A stretch of 58,149 bases of DNA, from positions 1 to 58,149 of the forward strand of contig NZ_JAMQKC010000015.1 of the NCBI RefSeq assembly GCF_028416595.1, given 5' to 3'. The position numbers were made by a program, and so were the translations under genes. Origin of the DNA: Aquibacillus salsiterrae. GTDB taxonomy: Bacteria; Bacillota; Bacilli; Bacillales; Amphibacillaceae. Position 1 is the stretch's first letter, and the number at the start of each line of letters is the position of its first letter. Shown piece by piece: positions 1 through 9,297 of the stretch. The notes below the pieces were generated by a model, which saw only the letters and a program-made list of their open reading frames with translations, did no database searches and was not told the DNA's origin.

Positions 1-36
1 AAAAAAAAACGCCTCTAGTACTAGAGGCGTTTTTTT
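1..36. terminator. Bidirectional intrinsic terminator
   Basis: A perfect palindrome (stem ACGCCTCTAG at 9-18, partner to position 30) is flanked by a run of A on the left and T on the right. It ends the leftward Fe-S carrier transcript and could also stop a rightward transcript from outside the window. Confidence 0.85.
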
Positions 37-394
37 AACAACTTTCTGGTGTACCTTCTCTATCTTTTGCTTTAAACGAAGAACCACAGCCACAGGATAT
101 TATCGCGTTCGGATTGTCAATGGTAAATCCGCCACCCATCATATTTTGCTTAAAATCGATCGTTGTGCCTTCAATTACAGGAATATCTTGCTTAAAGATC
201 GTTACAGGGATGCCATTATTTTCCTCTTTTAAATCGAGATCCTCGTTGACTTCATAATCAAATCCTAACGAATAGGAAAGTCCACTACACCCTCCCCCTT
301 TCACACCAAAACGGAGACGTACAGATTCTTTATCTTCATCTTTCATCATTTCTAGAATTTGAAGACGGGCATTGTCTGTTATATTTAGAACCAT
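35..394 (-). CDS. sufA: A-type iron-sulfur carrier protein (HesB/IscA/SufA family)
   Basis: A small cytosolic carrier that receives Fe-S clusters from the SUF machinery and passes them to apo-proteins. The three family cysteines are present: C36 in GGGCSGLSY and C101/C103 in the C-terminal CGCGSS motif. The 119-residue length is normal. The open frame extends 7 codons upstream, but an AAAGGAGG ribosome site lies inside that extension, 7 bases before the ATG at 394, so I place the start there. It corresponds to B. subtilis YutM by synteny (next to dapF and yuzB) and is monocistronic, with its own sigma-A promoter and a strong terminator. The symbol follows Bacillus usage; the SUF operon itself is 37 kb away in this window. 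Confidence 0.9.
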   Translation of the reverse strand: MVLNITDNARLQILEMMKDEDKESVRLRFGVKGGGCSGLSYSLGFDYEVNEDLDLKEENNGIPVTIFKQDIPVIEGTTIDFKQNMMGGGFTIDNPNAIISCGCGSSFKAKDREGTPESC

Positions 395-423
395 CCCACT
401 TCCTCCTTTCATCACTTAAAATA

Positions 424-452
424 AGTATACTCATTTTACACATGACTTTCAA
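424..452 (-). promoter_or_regulatory. Sigma-A promoter of the A-type carrier gene
   Basis: Read on the minus strand: TTGAAA (447-452), a 17-bp spacer, then TATACT (424-429). It lies about 30 bases upstream of the chosen ATG. Confidence 0.7.
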
Positions 453-464
453 TCAATCAAGATT

Positions 465-1325
465 CTATTCATTTGTCCACTCGAAAACACCAGTGGCCGT
501 TGTTTCCGCTTTTCCACGCATCCACACATGACTGTCTTTGCTCCACTTGATAAATAAGTCCCCTCCACTTAAATGGACACAAACTTCTTTCTCTTTTTCA
601 GCTAAGCCATTAAGTATAGCAGCAACAACAGCAGCACAGGCCCCTGTACCACATGCTTGAGTTATACCAGACCCTCGTTCCCAAACGCGAAAATGCATTT
701 CTTGTTTATTTACTACTTCAACAAATTCAACATTTACACCCTCCGGGAATCTTTGGTCACTTGTTATAACTGGTCCAAGTTTGCTTAACGGTGCTTGTTC
801 AATAGTTGGAACGAAAAATATAGCATGTGGATTGCCCATTGAAACAGCAGTAACTTCTATACTTTGTTCCTCGATAGGAAATGGTTCAGCAATCACTCGT
901 TCGTTAGGATTTCCTAACATTGGTATTTGCTCCCGTCGTAATTGCGGTTCACCCATGTCGACTGTTACCTCGTCAACACACTCTCCAATAAGGTGTACCT
1001 CAGCAGTTACATTGCCACCTTTTGTTTCAATCGTAAACGTTTTGGTTGTGACAATTCCTTGTTCATAGGCATACTTAGCAACACAGCGTAACCCATTTCC
1101 GCAGTTCTTTCCTTCTGAGCCATCTTTATTAAAAATGCGCATTCCAACATCGGCTTTTTCACTCGGATGGATTAATATTAAACCATCTGAACCTATGCCG
1201 GTATTTACATTCGCTACATCAATTGCAAGTGGGGCCAATTTCGATTCTTCTAGATGAAAAGAAAACAAATCGATATATATATAACTGTTCCCTAAACCAT
1301 GCATTTTAGTAAATGGTATTTTCAC
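465..1325 (-). CDS. dapF: Diaminopimelate epimerase
   Basis: Converts LL- to meso-diaminopimelate for lysine and peptidoglycan synthesis in the cytosol. Both catalytic cysteines of this PLP-independent racemase are visible: C75 in NCGNGLRC and C225 in [12 protein letters not shown]. The N-terminus ([11 protein letters not shown]) is typical and the 286-residue length is normal. The start is GTG, 5 bases after GAAGGTG. The gene lies downstream of yuzB in the same direction, as in Bacillus, with a 24-bp gap, so the two are probably co-transcribed. Confidence 0.95.
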   Translation of the reverse strand: MKIPFTKMHGLGNSYIYIDLFSFHLEESKLAPLAIDVANVNTGIGSDGLILIHPSEKADVGMRIFNKDGSEGKNCGNGLRCVAKYAYEQGIVTTKTFTIETKGGNVTAEVHLIGECVDEVTVDMGEPQLRREQIPMLGNPNERVIAEPFPIEEQSIEVTAVSMGNPHAIFFVPTIEQAPLSKLGPVITSDQRFPEGVNVEFVEVVNKQEMHFRVWERGSGITQACGTGACAAVVAAILNGLAEKEKEVCVHLSGGDLFIKWSKDSHVWMRGKAETTATGVFEWTNE

Positions 1326-1349
1326 GTCTACACCTTCATTCTCAATTAT

Positions 1350-1589
1350 CTATATTAAAGCATTTTCTTCTAAGTAATCATAAACTTTTTCAACTAATTC
1401 GTCTGCATTATCAGCTACAATCGGGTCACCATTTATGATTGCAACAAAATACCGTGAGCAAATACCGCAAAAGCTTGTGCACCCATATTCTACGATTTCA
1501 AGGTCTGGATCTTTTGCTAATTCTGCTCTTGCTTTTTGTGAACCATTTGCCAAGTTGCTAACACAAAACTCGATTACGATTGGGTTCAT
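1350..1589 (-). CDS. yuzB: YuzB-family protein (DUF1450)
   Basis: A 79-residue conserved Bacillales protein of unknown function. It has a cysteine cluster (C37, then FCGIC around residues 41-44) that could bind metal or form a disulfide, in an otherwise acidic thioredoxin-like small fold. It sits beside dapF and the NifU-like gene exactly as in B. subtilis, which supports the YuzB assignment. AAGGAGATAACA precedes the ATG. The B. subtilis neighbours yutJ and yuzD are absent from the gap to yutI. Confidence 0.8.
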   Translation of the reverse strand: MNPIVIEFCVSNLANGSQKARAELAKDPDLEIVEYGCTSFCGICSRYFVAIINGDPIVADNADELVEKVYDYLEENALI

Positions 1590-1801
1590 TGTTATCTCCT
1601 TACATGTATAACTTTTATACTACTTCTATGGTTAAGGATACCATATCCAACAAACACAGACTATACTTACAGACTCCACTCCGCTTCCCTCTAATTATGC
1701 CTTTAATAAGTTTGTTTTGCTATAACCCAACTATTTCATTTTACAAAAAATCAAATTAAAGTTAAAATGATAAAAAGTAATTGATAAATAATCTCAATTA
1801 C

Positions 1802-1850
1802 TGTGATTCAAATCATAGATATTTCATCAAAAAAAATATATAATAGTTGA
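1802..1850 (+). promoter_or_regulatory. Promoter of the NifU-like gene with a candidate Fnr box
   Basis: A perfect -10 box TATAAT lies at 1839-1844 with no good -35. Instead TGTGA-TTCAAA-TCATA (1802-1817) matches the Bacillus Fnr/CRP-type palindrome TGTGA-N6-TCACA with one mismatch. Its centre is about 41.5 bp upstream of the expected start site, the class II activator position. The lack of a -35 and the exact spacing fit an activated promoter. Which regulator binds is inference. Confidence 0.45.
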
Positions 1851-1871
1851 TAGGATGAAAGGAGAAGATGG

Positions 1872-2096
1872 ATGATGCAAGAACAAGTACAAGAAGTGTT
1901 AAATAAATTACGTCCATTTTTACTACGTGACGGTGGGGATGTTGAATTAGTTGATGTGGAAGATGGCATTGTACGTCTTCGTCTTATGGGTGCATGCGGG
2001 AACTGTCCTAGTTCAACGATTACATTAAAAGCTGGTATCGAACGAGCATTAATGGCTGAAGTCCCAGGCGTTACCGAAATCGAACAAGTATTTTAA
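1872..2096 (+). CDS. yutI: NifU C-terminal-domain Fe-S scaffold protein (YutI/Nfu type)
   Basis: A 74-residue stand-alone NifU-like domain with the essential CxxC in the motif ACGNCPSS (about residues 41-48). In this family the pair binds a [4Fe-4S] cluster at a dimer interface and delivers it to target enzymes. The ATG at 1872 sits 7 bases after GGAG; an ATG one codon later is also possible. It is transcribed alone, between its own promoter and a strong terminator. Synteny with B. subtilis yutI is conserved. Confidence 0.9.
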   Translation: MMQEQVQEVLNKLRPFLLRDGGDVELVDVEDGIVRLRLMGACGNCPSSTITLKAGIERALMAEVPGVTEIEQVF

Positions 2097-2104
2097 TATG
2101 TCCA

Positions 2105-2134
2105 AAATCCTCTATGAGTAATAGAGGATTTTTT
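2105..2134 (+). terminator. Intrinsic terminator of yutI
   Basis: The 11-bp stem AAATCCTCTAT / ATAGAGGATTT has a 5-base loop and a T-run on the plus strand. Confidence 0.85.
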
Positions 2135-2151
2135 ATTAGGAAATCTTTTTG

Positions 2152-2227
2152 CTAAACGAAAGTGCTGAAGTTCGACGTGGCTGCCGCTGAATGTTATCCA
2201 TGCTTGGATTTATTTTATACTTTTTAC
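2152..2227 (+). repeat. Diverged copy of the dispersed intergenic repeat
   Basis: The right half (GCTTGGATTTATTTTATACT, then TTTTA) matches the conserved end of the repeat family also seen near 5.8, 10.4, 27.1 and 58.0 kb. The left half is strongly diverged. It fills the gap between the yutI and thrB terminators. Confidence 0.5.
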
Positions 2228-2234
2228 CTTGCGC

Positions 2235-2265
2235 AAAAAGACGAATAGCGTTTAAACTATTCGTC
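2235..2265 (-). terminator. Intrinsic terminator of the hom-thrC-thrB operon
   Basis: On the minus strand, GACGAATAG and CTATTCGTC form a 9-bp stem with an 8-base loop, followed by TTTTT. Confidence 0.85.
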
Positions 2266-2273
2266 CGTTTGTC

Positions 2274-3173
2274 TTAATATGATACATTTAATTTCATTGA
2301 AACAAGCCCCTCATTTTCGACTTGCAATGGTAGCCATTCAAAGTGCGAGTATGCTTCTTTCCATGAGCTTAATTTCTCCTCTATTGTTGCGTTGCTTGCA
2401 ATGGCAATCATCGTTGGTCCTGCCCCACTTAAGAAAGTCCCAAAGACATCTTCTTCTAAGAATGCTTCTAGTTCCTCATAGTGGGGTACTAATTTCTTAC
2501 GATAGGGTTGATGAAAAAGATCCTTCTTCATCATTTTACCTAACAATCTCCAATTTTTCTGACAAATGGCAGCAACACTTACGTTAGCAATACTGCTTGC
2601 GTGTACGCTCTCTTGATATGAGAAGGAGTCTGGTAGAACAGCCCGTGCTTCTTTTGTTTTTAATTCGAAGTTAGGAATAATAGCAAGGAACGTAACATCT
2701 TCCACTGGAACTTTAATCCAATCGACTTCATAGTCAAAATGGCCGATTACACACCCTCCCATCAGAGACGGTGCAACATTATCTGGGTGTCCCTCAATGT
2801 TAGTAGCTATTGATAATTTATCTTCTTCTGATAATTCTAGATTTAAAAGAATGTTCGCTAACTCAATCCCTGCAATTGTTGCCGTTGCGCTACTGCCAAG
2901 ACCTCTAGCTAATGGAATATCGCTTTGCATTTCTACTCGGCATGGCGGAAGCTCACCATAGTTAAACTGTTTAGCTACTGTTTCTGCAATTTGATAAACA
3001 AGATTCTCTTTCCCGGTCGGAATATCCATTAAACAATCTGAGACTGGGATAAACTCCCAAGTCTCTGATTGGGTTACTTTCAATTCCAAGTACAAATTCA
3101 ACGCTAAACCTATCGAATCAAATCCAGCCCCTAAGTTTGAAGTACTAGAAGGGATGCGAATTACCCAATTCAT
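2274..3173 (-). CDS. thrB: Homoserine kinase
   Basis: Phosphorylates homoserine with ATP to O-phosphohomoserine, the step before threonine synthase. It is a GHMP-family kinase: the glycine-rich phosphate loop [14 protein letters not shown] is at residues 87-100 and the N-terminal [12 protein letters not shown] is typical. The length is 299 residues. Its ATG overlaps the thrC stop by four bases (ATGA), so the pair is translationally coupled. It is the last gene of the hom-thrC-thrB operon. Confidence 0.96.
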   Translation of the reverse strand: MNWVIRIPSSTSNLGAGFDSIGLALNLYLELKVTQSETWEFIPVSDCLMDIPTGKENLVYQIAETVAKQFNYGELPPCRVEMQSDIPLARGLGSSATATIAGIELANILLNLELSEEDKLSIATNIEGHPDNVAPSLMGGCVIGHFDYEVDWIKVPVEDVTFLAIIPNFELKTKEARAVLPDSFSYQESVHASSIANVSVAAICQKNWRLLGKMMKKDLFHQPYRKKLVPHYEELEAFLEEDVFGTFLSGAGPTMIAIASNATIEEKLSSWKEAYSHFEWLPLQVENEGLVSMKLNVSY

Positions 3174-4231
3174 ACTAATACACTACCCATAATTTCTTGA
3201 ATGACAACTTCTTCTTCGTTAGGTAGGACACGAGGCTTAATTTCACTATAATCAATAGCTGTGTTTGGATCTTTAAGACCATTACCAGTTAACACGGTAA
3301 CAACAGTTGAACCCGGCTCTACCTTGTTTTCCTTCATGGCTTTGAATAAACCAGCAATCGATGCACAAGAAGCCGGTTCAGCAAAAATCCCTTCGTTTGC
3401 AGCTAACCATTGATAAGCCTCAATCATTTCTTCATCTGTTATTTCATCTATAGCACCGTTTGACTCATCCCTTGCATTTACTGCTTGTTTCCAGCTAGCA
3501 GGATTCCCTATCCGAATAGCTGTACCGACTGTTTCTGGATTTTCAAATACTCGGTTGTGCACAATCGCTGCTGCACCACTCGCTTCAAAGCCCATCATTT
3601 TTGGCAGTCCTGTTTGCTTTTCTTCGTTATATTCCTTAAAACCTTTCCAATAAGCCGTAATATTTCCGGCATTACCTACCGGAATAAACAAATAATTAGG
3701 TGCTTTGCCTAAAGTATCGCAAATCTCAAATGCTGCCGTTTTTTGTCCTTCAATTCGATATGGGTTTACTGAGTTTACTAATGCGATATCATCTTTTTCA
3801 CCAAGCTTACGGACGTAACGTAACGCATCATCAAAGTTACCCTCAATCGAAAAAATCTCTGCACCATACATAACTGCTTGAGCGAGCTTACCTTGAGCAA
3901 TTTTGCCCTCGGGAATAACGACAATACATTTTAATCCTGCACGTGCTGCAAATGCAGCAGCAGAAGCAGATGTGTTTCCTGTTGAGGCACAGACAACAGC
4001 TTTCGCCCCATCTTCTATTGCTTTGGCCATCGCCATTACCATACCTCTGTCTTTAAACGACCCAGTTGGGTTTGCGCCTTCAATTTTTGCATAGACGTTA
4101 ATTGAATGTTCCTTGGATAACTTCTCCAATTTAATTAAAGGCGTATTCCCTTCGTGTAATGTTAATGCAGGTGTTTGGTCATTAATTGGTAAATACTGTT
4201 TATACTCTGAAAGTAATCCTTTCCAAGCCAT
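3170..4231 (-). CDS. thrC: Threonine synthase
   Basis: A PLP enzyme that turns O-phosphohomoserine into threonine. The PLP-binding lysine is K60 in [11 protein letters not shown]. At 353 residues it is the short form of the enzyme typical of Bacillus. The start ATG follows GGAGGAATAAGAA. It lies 3 bp after hom and overlaps thrB, so the three genes form one operon. Confidence 0.96.
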   Translation of the reverse strand: MAWKGLLSEYKQYLPINDQTPALTLHEGNTPLIKLEKLSKEHSINVYAKIEGANPTGSFKDRGMVMAMAKAIEDGAKAVVCASTGNTSASAAAFAARAGLKCIVVIPEGKIAQGKLAQAVMYGAEIFSIEGNFDDALRYVRKLGEKDDIALVNSVNPYRIEGQKTAAFEICDTLGKAPNYLFIPVGNAGNITAYWKGFKEYNEEKQTGLPKMMGFEASGAAAIVHNRVFENPETVGTAIRIGNPASWKQAVNARDESNGAIDEITDEEMIEAYQWLAANEGIFAEPASCASIAGLFKAMKENKVEPGSTVVTVLTGNGLKDPNTAIDYSEIKPRVLPNEEEVVIQEIMGSVLV

Positions 4232-4234
4232 TTC

Positions 4235-5527
4235 TTATTCCTCCCCGTCAACGCGATAGTTGCTAATAATTTTATTCACTACTGATAATTGGTATAAATT
4301 TTCAAGACTATTTAATAGCTGTTGTTTACTTATTTGATGAGTTACCATAACAATCTCAGCTGTTCCTTTCGTGCTTCCTGGTAATTGTAAGATTTTTGCA
4401 AAACTTACCTGTTGATCAGAGAACACATTCGTAATTTTCTGGAAAGTGCCAGCCTCATCACTAACTTCCATACGAATGAAATATTTAGTATATTTGTCCG
4501 CATTTTCCTTAAGTTGTGTGCGGTACTGTGGAGAGATATAGGAGTTACCACTAATTCCTAATCGGATATTTTTAACAACCTCCATTAAATCAGACACGAC
4601 AGCTGTTGCTGTTGGCATACTTCCTGCACCAGGTCCATAGAACATTGTTTCTCCAACCGCTTCACCGTAAACATAAACAGCATTATATTCATTTTTAACC
4701 TGTGCGAGTGGATGTTCGTTCGGTAATAACGTTGGTTCCACACTCACTTCTACTTTCCCACCATTAATGGAAGCTATTCCAATGAGCTTAATCGTGTAAC
4801 CTAAGCTCCTTGCGAAACTAATGTCTTCTTGGGAAATATCTCTAATACCAGAAACCTCTACATCATCCAAGCTGATTTCCATTTTAAACGCTAGATTAGC
4901 AAGAAGTGTCATTTTTCTTGCAGCATCTAGACCTTCCACATCAGAAGTAGGGTCTGCCTCAGCAAATCCAAGCGATTGTGCTTCTTTTAAAACAGGCTCA
5001 AATGCTTTTTGCTCATCGGTCATTTTTGTAAGAATATAGTTGGTAGTTCCGTTAACAATCCCCATAATCTTTTGGATTTTGTCTGAAGCTAAACCGTCGG
5101 ATAAGGAACGAAGAATGGGGATCCCCCCCGCAACACTTGCATCATAAAATATATCACAATTATTACGCTTAGCTAACTTTAACAATTTTTGTCCATGGAC
5201 AGCCATAAGATCTTTATTTGCGGTGACAATGTGTTTTTTATTGTTTAACGCTTGTTCTAGTAACAGGTTTGTATCATCGATTCCACCCATTACCTCTACG
5301 ATAACATCAATGTCTGGATTATTTACTAATTCGTTCGCATCAGTAGTTAACCATTCTTGATTAATGACAACATCTCTTTTTTTATGTACATCATTAACCA
5401 ATATTTTTCTAATCGAAATCTCTGTGCCTGTTTTATGCTTTATTTCATCTTTGTGATTTTTAAGGATTTTAACTACACCTGTACCTACAGTCCCTAACCC
5501 ACACAAGCCTATATTGATCTCTTTCAA
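4235..5527 (-). CDS. hom: Homoserine dehydrogenase
   Basis: Reduces aspartate semialdehyde to homoserine, the branch point to threonine and methionine. The NAD(P)-binding motif GLCGLGTVGTG is at residues 7-17. The catalytic domain is central and an ACT regulatory domain occupies about the last 80 residues, where threonine feedback is expected. The length is 430 residues. The start is TTG, 6 bases after GGGAGGGG. It is the first gene of the operon, behind a near-consensus promoter. Confidence 0.96.
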   Translation of the reverse strand: MKEINIGLCGLGTVGTGVVKILKNHKDEIKHKTGTEISIRKILVNDVHKKRDVVINQEWLTTDANELVNNPDIDVIVEVMGGIDDTNLLLEQALNNKKHIVTANKDLMAVHGQKLLKLAKRNNCDIFYDASVAGGIPILRSLSDGLASDKIQKIMGIVNGTTNYILTKMTDEQKAFEPVLKEAQSLGFAEADPTSDVEGLDAARKMTLLANLAFKMEISLDDVEVSGIRDISQEDISFARSLGYTIKLIGIASINGGKVEVSVEPTLLPNEHPLAQVKNEYNAVYVYGEAVGETMFYGPGAGSMPTATAVVSDLMEVVKNIRLGISGNSYISPQYRTQLKENADKYTKYFIRMEVSDEAGTFQKITNVFSDQQVSFAKILQLPGSTKGTAEIVMVTHQISKQQLLNSLENLYQLSVVNKIISNYRVDGEE

Positions 5528-5580
5528 TTTTGTCCCCTCCCTGTATGTTTAAAGAGTACATCTGTTTATCTATAGTGGAC

Positions 5581-5609
5581 ATTATACCGTTACCTTTGTC
5601 GTTTATCAA
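5581..5609 (-). promoter_or_regulatory. Sigma-A promoter of hom-thrC-thrB
   Basis: On the minus strand: TTGATA (5604-5609), a 17-bp spacer, and a perfect TATAAT (5581-5586). The leader is about 45 bases long, and I see no T-box or other riboswitch in it. Confidence 0.85.
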
Positions 5610-5636
5610 GGAACAATTGCCTAAAAATAAGAAAAT

Positions 5637-5676
5637 GAGCGCCTTGCCAAATCCCAAAGGGGTGAGCAAGGCGCTC
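5637..5676 (-). terminator. Intrinsic terminator downstream of the hydroxyacid dehydrogenase gene
   Basis: The stem GAGCGCCTTGC / GCAAGGCGCTC (11 bp, 18-base loop) is followed on the minus strand by a T-rich stretch. A similar T-run on the plus side makes it possibly bidirectional. Confidence 0.65.
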
Positions 5677-5808
5677 TTCGCTTTTTTAAAAGATAAGAAA
5701 CCACCATGGCTTTCTACAGCCACCATCTATGATGAAAAAGGATAGCATTTATTAATTTTTGAGTGTACTTATTAATTTATACTGCTTACAATGCCTTTTT
5801 TCATACAA

Positions 5809-5863
5809 AAGTATAAAAAAATCCAAGCGTTGTCTAGCTCCGAACGCCTCTTCGCTTTTCTTA
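5809..5863 (-). repeat. Dispersed intergenic repeat, minus orientation
   Basis: Read on the minus strand it starts TAAGAAAAGCG and ends CTTGGATTTTTTTATACTT, with GGAGCTAGACA in the middle. This closely matches the copies at 10.4 and 58.0 kb. It directly abuts the stop codon of the hydroxyacid dehydrogenase gene. The rest of the 336-bp gap (5528-5863) holds the hom promoter and the terminator listed above. Confidence 0.75.
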
Positions 5864-6820
5864 CTATACTGGAGTTTTAGGAGATAGTCCAGATAAAACA
5901 AAATCAATGTTTTCTAAACACAAATCAATCATTGTTGTTCTAGTAGCGATACTTGCAGAACCAATGTGCGGTAAACAAACGACCTGATCTAATTGTAATA
6001 ACGGATGGTCTTTTTTAATAGGCTCCTGTTCAAAAACATCTAAGCCACATCCTTTAATTTCCCCATTAACCAGTGCATGGTATAACGCATGCTCATCTAC
6101 ATTTTGCCCTCTAGACACGTTAATAAAAATAGCAGATTGTTTCATCATGTGAAATGCCTTTGCGCCAAACATTCTCTTTGTTTTAGGAGTAAATGGCACT
6201 AAACAAACGACGAAATCAGAAGTCTTTAGTAACTCATCAAACTCCACATAACGTACACCTAATTGTTTTTCAGCTCTCTCCTTACGAGAACGATTATGAT
6301 ACAATATTTTCATCCCAAACCCTGCCGCACGTTTCGCTACAGCCTCACCAATTCTGCCCATTCCAACGATACCAATTGTTTTCTGATAAATATCACTTCC
6401 TGCTAACAAATACGGTGACCAATTCTCCCATTTACCTTCCTCCACAAATTTCTGCGCCTCGACAATTCTTCTCGCCGTGCTTAGCAACAAAGCAAATGTT
6501 AAATCAGCAGTTGTTTCAGTTAGTACATTTGGCGTATTTGTCACTATAATATTCCTTTTCTTTGCTGCAGTAATATCAATATTATCAAACCCAACAGCTA
6601 AGTTTGCAATCACTTTCAGATTGGATGCAGAAGACAGTGTTTCCTCATTAACAGGATCAGTTAATAAGGTTAATAACCCGTCTGCTTCAGCTATCTTTCT
6701 ATTTAACGTATCTTGGTCGATTGGTTGATGCTCATGTGGCCACATCTCAATCGCATATTTCTCAGAAAAAGGTTGTATTCTTTCTTCTGGAATTTTACGG
6801 GTTATATAGATCTTCTTCAT
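5864..6820 (-). CDS. D-2-hydroxyacid dehydrogenase (glyoxylate/hydroxypyruvate reductase type)
   Basis: An NAD(P)-dependent D-isomer-specific 2-hydroxyacid dehydrogenase of 318 residues. The dinucleotide fold motif VGMGRIGEAVAKR lies near residue 150. The catalytic Arg (NVSRGQN), Glu (DVFEQEP) and His (LPHIGSA) are in the expected order between about 230 and 290. The sequence is most like glyoxylate/hydroxypyruvate reductases, but the substrate cannot be settled from sequence. It follows yutH by 18 bp in the same direction, so they may be co-transcribed. A repeat element and a terminator follow it. Confidence 0.85.
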   Translation of the reverse strand: MKKIYITRKIPEERIQPFSEKYAIEMWPHEHQPIDQDTLNRKIAEADGLLTLLTDPVNEETLSSASNLKVIANLAVGFDNIDITAAKKRNIIVTNTPNVLTETTADLTFALLLSTARRIVEAQKFVEEGKWENWSPYLLAGSDIYQKTIGIVGMGRIGEAVAKRAAGFGMKILYHNRSRKERAEKQLGVRYVEFDELLKTSDFVVCLVPFTPKTKRMFGAKAFHMMKQSAIFINVSRGQNVDEHALYHALVNGEIKGCGLDVFEQEPIKKDHPLLQLDQVVCLPHIGSASIATRTTMIDLCLENIDFVLSGLSPKTPV

Positions 6821-6838
6821 AATATCCCCCTCGTTCAG

Positions 6839-7813
6839 TTACCAATCTAACAGCGGAATTCCTAGTGTCCTAGCATCAACATCCATGTTGTCGTAAAACC
6901 TTGTTAAATTCCTTTCATATTTGGCATGTTGCTCTAGTAAGTCTTTATATTCTCGATATACTAATTCGGGATTATTATGGGTAAATCCTGCTTCAACAAA
7001 ATCAAAAAGATGAACCGGGAATAACAACCTTGCATATAATAAGCGCCAGCTGAAAACCGACAGTGGTCTTACTTTCTCATAGGCTGTGAAAAAATGCTTT
7101 AATTCCTTAATCGATGATTCATCTTCAGCTAATAGGGCAGGACGAATATATTCTGCTATATCTCGTACGGGGTGGTCGTAGGTCAAATCTGAAGACCAAA
7201 TAACTGGCTGTTGTAGCTGATTGTTATAACGCTGGAATGTAATACAAGGTTGGTCGCTATCATGGTATCTCGTCTCCGCTTCTGATTCTTGCAAATATTG
7301 TAAAGCATTTTCTGACAACCCTATTAAGTATGGAAAGGTATCAAGAAATAAACGATTAAATTTGGAAACTGGCCTTTCTTGATATTGTTGATTGTAAAAA
7401 TTTTCAAAACCAGCAATTCTATTTTGCCAAAGAATTTTCCATTTTCCATAACTAGATAAATAATTTGGTTCATAAGGGTAAGCTTCCCCCTTATTATGAA
7501 AGTCAGCTAACAATTCCGGGTGAGACTTGCCAGTAAAGTTGTTTGCTAATTTTGTTTGAAAAACACAATAATCCTGTTGGTTCATTTTTGTAACTAGCGA
7601 ACCTTGCCGATTACCGATTGGTACGGCAAGGTGTGAGTAGCCTTTTTTTATAAGGAAATGCCCGACTTCCTTTTGTTCCATATAGATTTCTTCATTATTT
7701 TGTTTAGGAATGGTAAAATAAATATAATCTCCCTGTTTATACCCATCTATTCCATTGATTGTCGTTTTCTTCCCATAAAAACCTTCTACATGGTTAGATA
7801 TGACATTCATCAT
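6839..7813 (-). CDS. yutH: YutH-like spore coat protein (CotS/kinase-like fold)
   Basis: A 324-residue protein resembling the YutH spore-coat family, related to CotS/CotI-type proteins with an aminoglycoside-phosphotransferase-like fold. I recognise it from overall sequence character (N-terminal GYKQGDYIYFTIP, C-terminal tryptophan and arginine-rich helices) and from its position beside hom and yutG, as in B. subtilis. I see no intact kinase catalytic motif. GGAGAGG precedes two adjacent ATG codons; the second is an equally possible start. It implies that the organism forms spores. Confidence 0.75.
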   Translation of the reverse strand: MMNVISNHVEGFYGKKTTINGIDGYKQGDYIYFTIPKQNNEEIYMEQKEVGHFLIKKGYSHLAVPIGNRQGSLVTKMNQQDYCVFQTKLANNFTGKSHPELLADFHNKGEAYPYEPNYLSSYGKWKILWQNRIAGFENFYNQQYQERPVSKFNRLFLDTFPYLIGLSENALQYLQESEAETRYHDSDQPCITFQRYNNQLQQPVIWSSDLTYDHPVRDIAEYIRPALLAEDESSIKELKHFFTAYEKVRPLSVFSWRLLYARLLFPVHLFDFVEAGFTHNNPELVYREYKDLLEQHAKYERNLTRFYDNMDVDARTLGIPLLDW

Positions 7814-7947
7814 AATATTATTTCCTCTCCTTTAGAAACCGCTTGTTTGTATAGAGTCTATGTTTCATAAGAGAAATTTTGAACCATAACTGTCATTTAA
7901 TAAATAAATAGTGGGTATAATTATAGACAGACTTCTTTAGTTAGGAT

Positions 7948-8466
7948 GTGAGTGATTTGAATCAACGAACAAATCCAACAGCGTTAGAAAAAAAGGCACG
8001 AAATTGGTTAATCGAACGAGGAGTAACAATCGACGACATTGCTGACCTTGTCTATTATTTACAAAACAAATACCATGATAATTTGACGATGGAAGATTGC
8101 CGACTTCATGTTGATCGGGTTTTAATGAAACGAGAAGTTCAAAATGCTATTCTTACAGGAATTCAGCTAGATGTTCTAGCTGAGCAAAAAAAATTAGAAT
8201 CCCCTTTACAAGAAACAATTGAAGTGGATGAAAGTCTTTACGGTGTCGATGAGATTATTGCCTTATCCATTGTCAATGTATACGGTTCGATTGGTTTTAC
8301 CAATTACGGCTATATCGATAAGCAAAAACCCGGAATCCTAAAGAAACTTAACGACAAAACAAGTGGTGAGTGCCATACATTTCTTGATGACATTGTTGGA
8401 GCAATTGCTGCTGCAGCATCAAGTCGATTAGCACATAGTCAAGCGAACGACCCAGACGTTGATTAA
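7948..8466 (+). CDS. yutG: YutG, phosphatidylglycerophosphatase A-related protein
   Basis: A 172-residue soluble protein of the PgpA-like family; B. subtilis YutG belongs here. It keeps the acidic and glycine-rich C-terminal segment (ECHTFLDDIVGAIAAAA) typical of the fold. The true substrate of YutG proteins is uncertain. The start is GTG at 7948 with only a weak ribosome site; a TTG three codons later is possible. The position beside yutH matches B. subtilis. The next B. subtilis genes (yutF, yutE, yutD) do not follow here: the molybdenum/nitrate block begins instead. Confidence 0.8.
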   Translation: MSDLNQRTNPTALEKKARNWLIERGVTIDDIADLVYYLQNKYHDNLTMEDCRLHVDRVLMKREVQNAILTGIQLDVLAEQKKLESPLQETIEVDESLYGVDEIIALSIVNVYGSIGFTNYGYIDKQKPGILKKLNDKTSGECHTFLDDIVGAIAAAASSRLAHSQANDPDVD

Positions 8467-8571
8467 GCTAGCTGTCTTTCATTTACTAAACGATCAAAAT
8501 AATTTAAAAGAATTGATTTTGTCATTTTAAAATGTTCAAGGATAAGCAAATATTAAAAACCAGAGATGACT

Positions 8572-8617
8572 AGCGCAAAGAGCCTCATGCTTGGCAAGGC
8601 ACTTTGCGCTTTTTTTA
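8572..8617 (+). terminator. Intrinsic terminator of yutG
   Basis: AGCGCAAAG (8572-8580) pairs with CTTTGCGCT (8602-8610), with an inner GCCT/AGGC helix and an eight-base T-run on the plus strand. Confidence 0.85.
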
Positions 8618-8652
8618 CAATTTTATTATACGTATGTTCCGAATTGATAGGT

Positions 8653-9231
8653 TTAGTCAACAAAATAATCTTCTTGTGCGTTGATATTTCGGAAGGGAGC
8701 TTCTTCGTCTATCGTTATCTTTTTCACATGAACATTTTCGAACAATGCTCGCATAGAGCGTTTTTCATTTTGGAGCAACTGTGAAATAGTTTGTTTAACA
8801 GAACTGTGATATAACCCAATTAGTGGTTGATCTCTACCGGCAACCGTAGGGATAATCACCTGCGATTCTGTATCAATTGCAGCAATCAACTGCTGAACAA
8901 CCCATTTTTCCATAAACGGAACGTCAGTAGGTAAGATAAAAAACCAATTAGCATCTATTTGTTCCATAGCCGTAAGAATGCCAGCCAAAGGTCCTTGGCC
9001 TTTCACTTCATCTTGGTCAGTAACAATAGTTATGTTCGGTTCTTTTTCCTTAAAGGTTTGCGCTAAAGATTGGTTAGTAACAATTAACAGCTCGTCACAC
9101 ATAGAATTTAAAGCGTCAATGGAGTAGTGATAAAATGGTATCCCTTTATGTGTAGCAAAGGATTTTGGTGATCCATATCGACGTGACTTTCCTCCTGCTA
9201 GTAATACACCCGCTATATGCAAATAAATCAA
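8653..9231 (-). CDS. mobA: Molybdenum cofactor guanylyltransferase
   Basis: Attaches GMP to molybdopterin to give MGD/bis-MGD, the cofactor form needed by DMSO-reductase-family enzymes such as the one at 23.7-25.8 kb. The nucleotide-binding signature LAGGKSRRYGSPKS is at residues 11-24 and the acidic DVPF motif is present. The length is 192 residues. The start is TTG at 9231, or TTG three codons later at 9222; both lie close to GGGAGAGGGAG. With mobB it forms a small leftward unit at the edge of the molybdenum block. Confidence 0.93.
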   Translation of the reverse strand: MIYLHIAGVLLAGGKSRRYGSPKSFATHKGIPFYHYSIDALNSMCDELLIVTNQSLAQTFKEKEPNITIVTDQDEVKGQGPLAGILTAMEQIDANWFFILPTDVPFMEKWVVQQLIAAIDTESQVIIPTVAGRDQPLIGLYHSSVKQTISQLLQNEKRSMRALFENVHVKKITIDEEAPFRNINAQEDYFVD

Positions 9232-9297
9232 CTCCCTCTCCCGTTTAGGGTTATGTTAACATAGAACTTATTAGCCTCTTAACTGACAGTTAGTAGG

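Noticed and set aside
5528-5580. T-box or other riboswitch in the hom leader
   Set aside because: The leader from the promoter to the start codon is only about 45 bases and holds no T-box motif.
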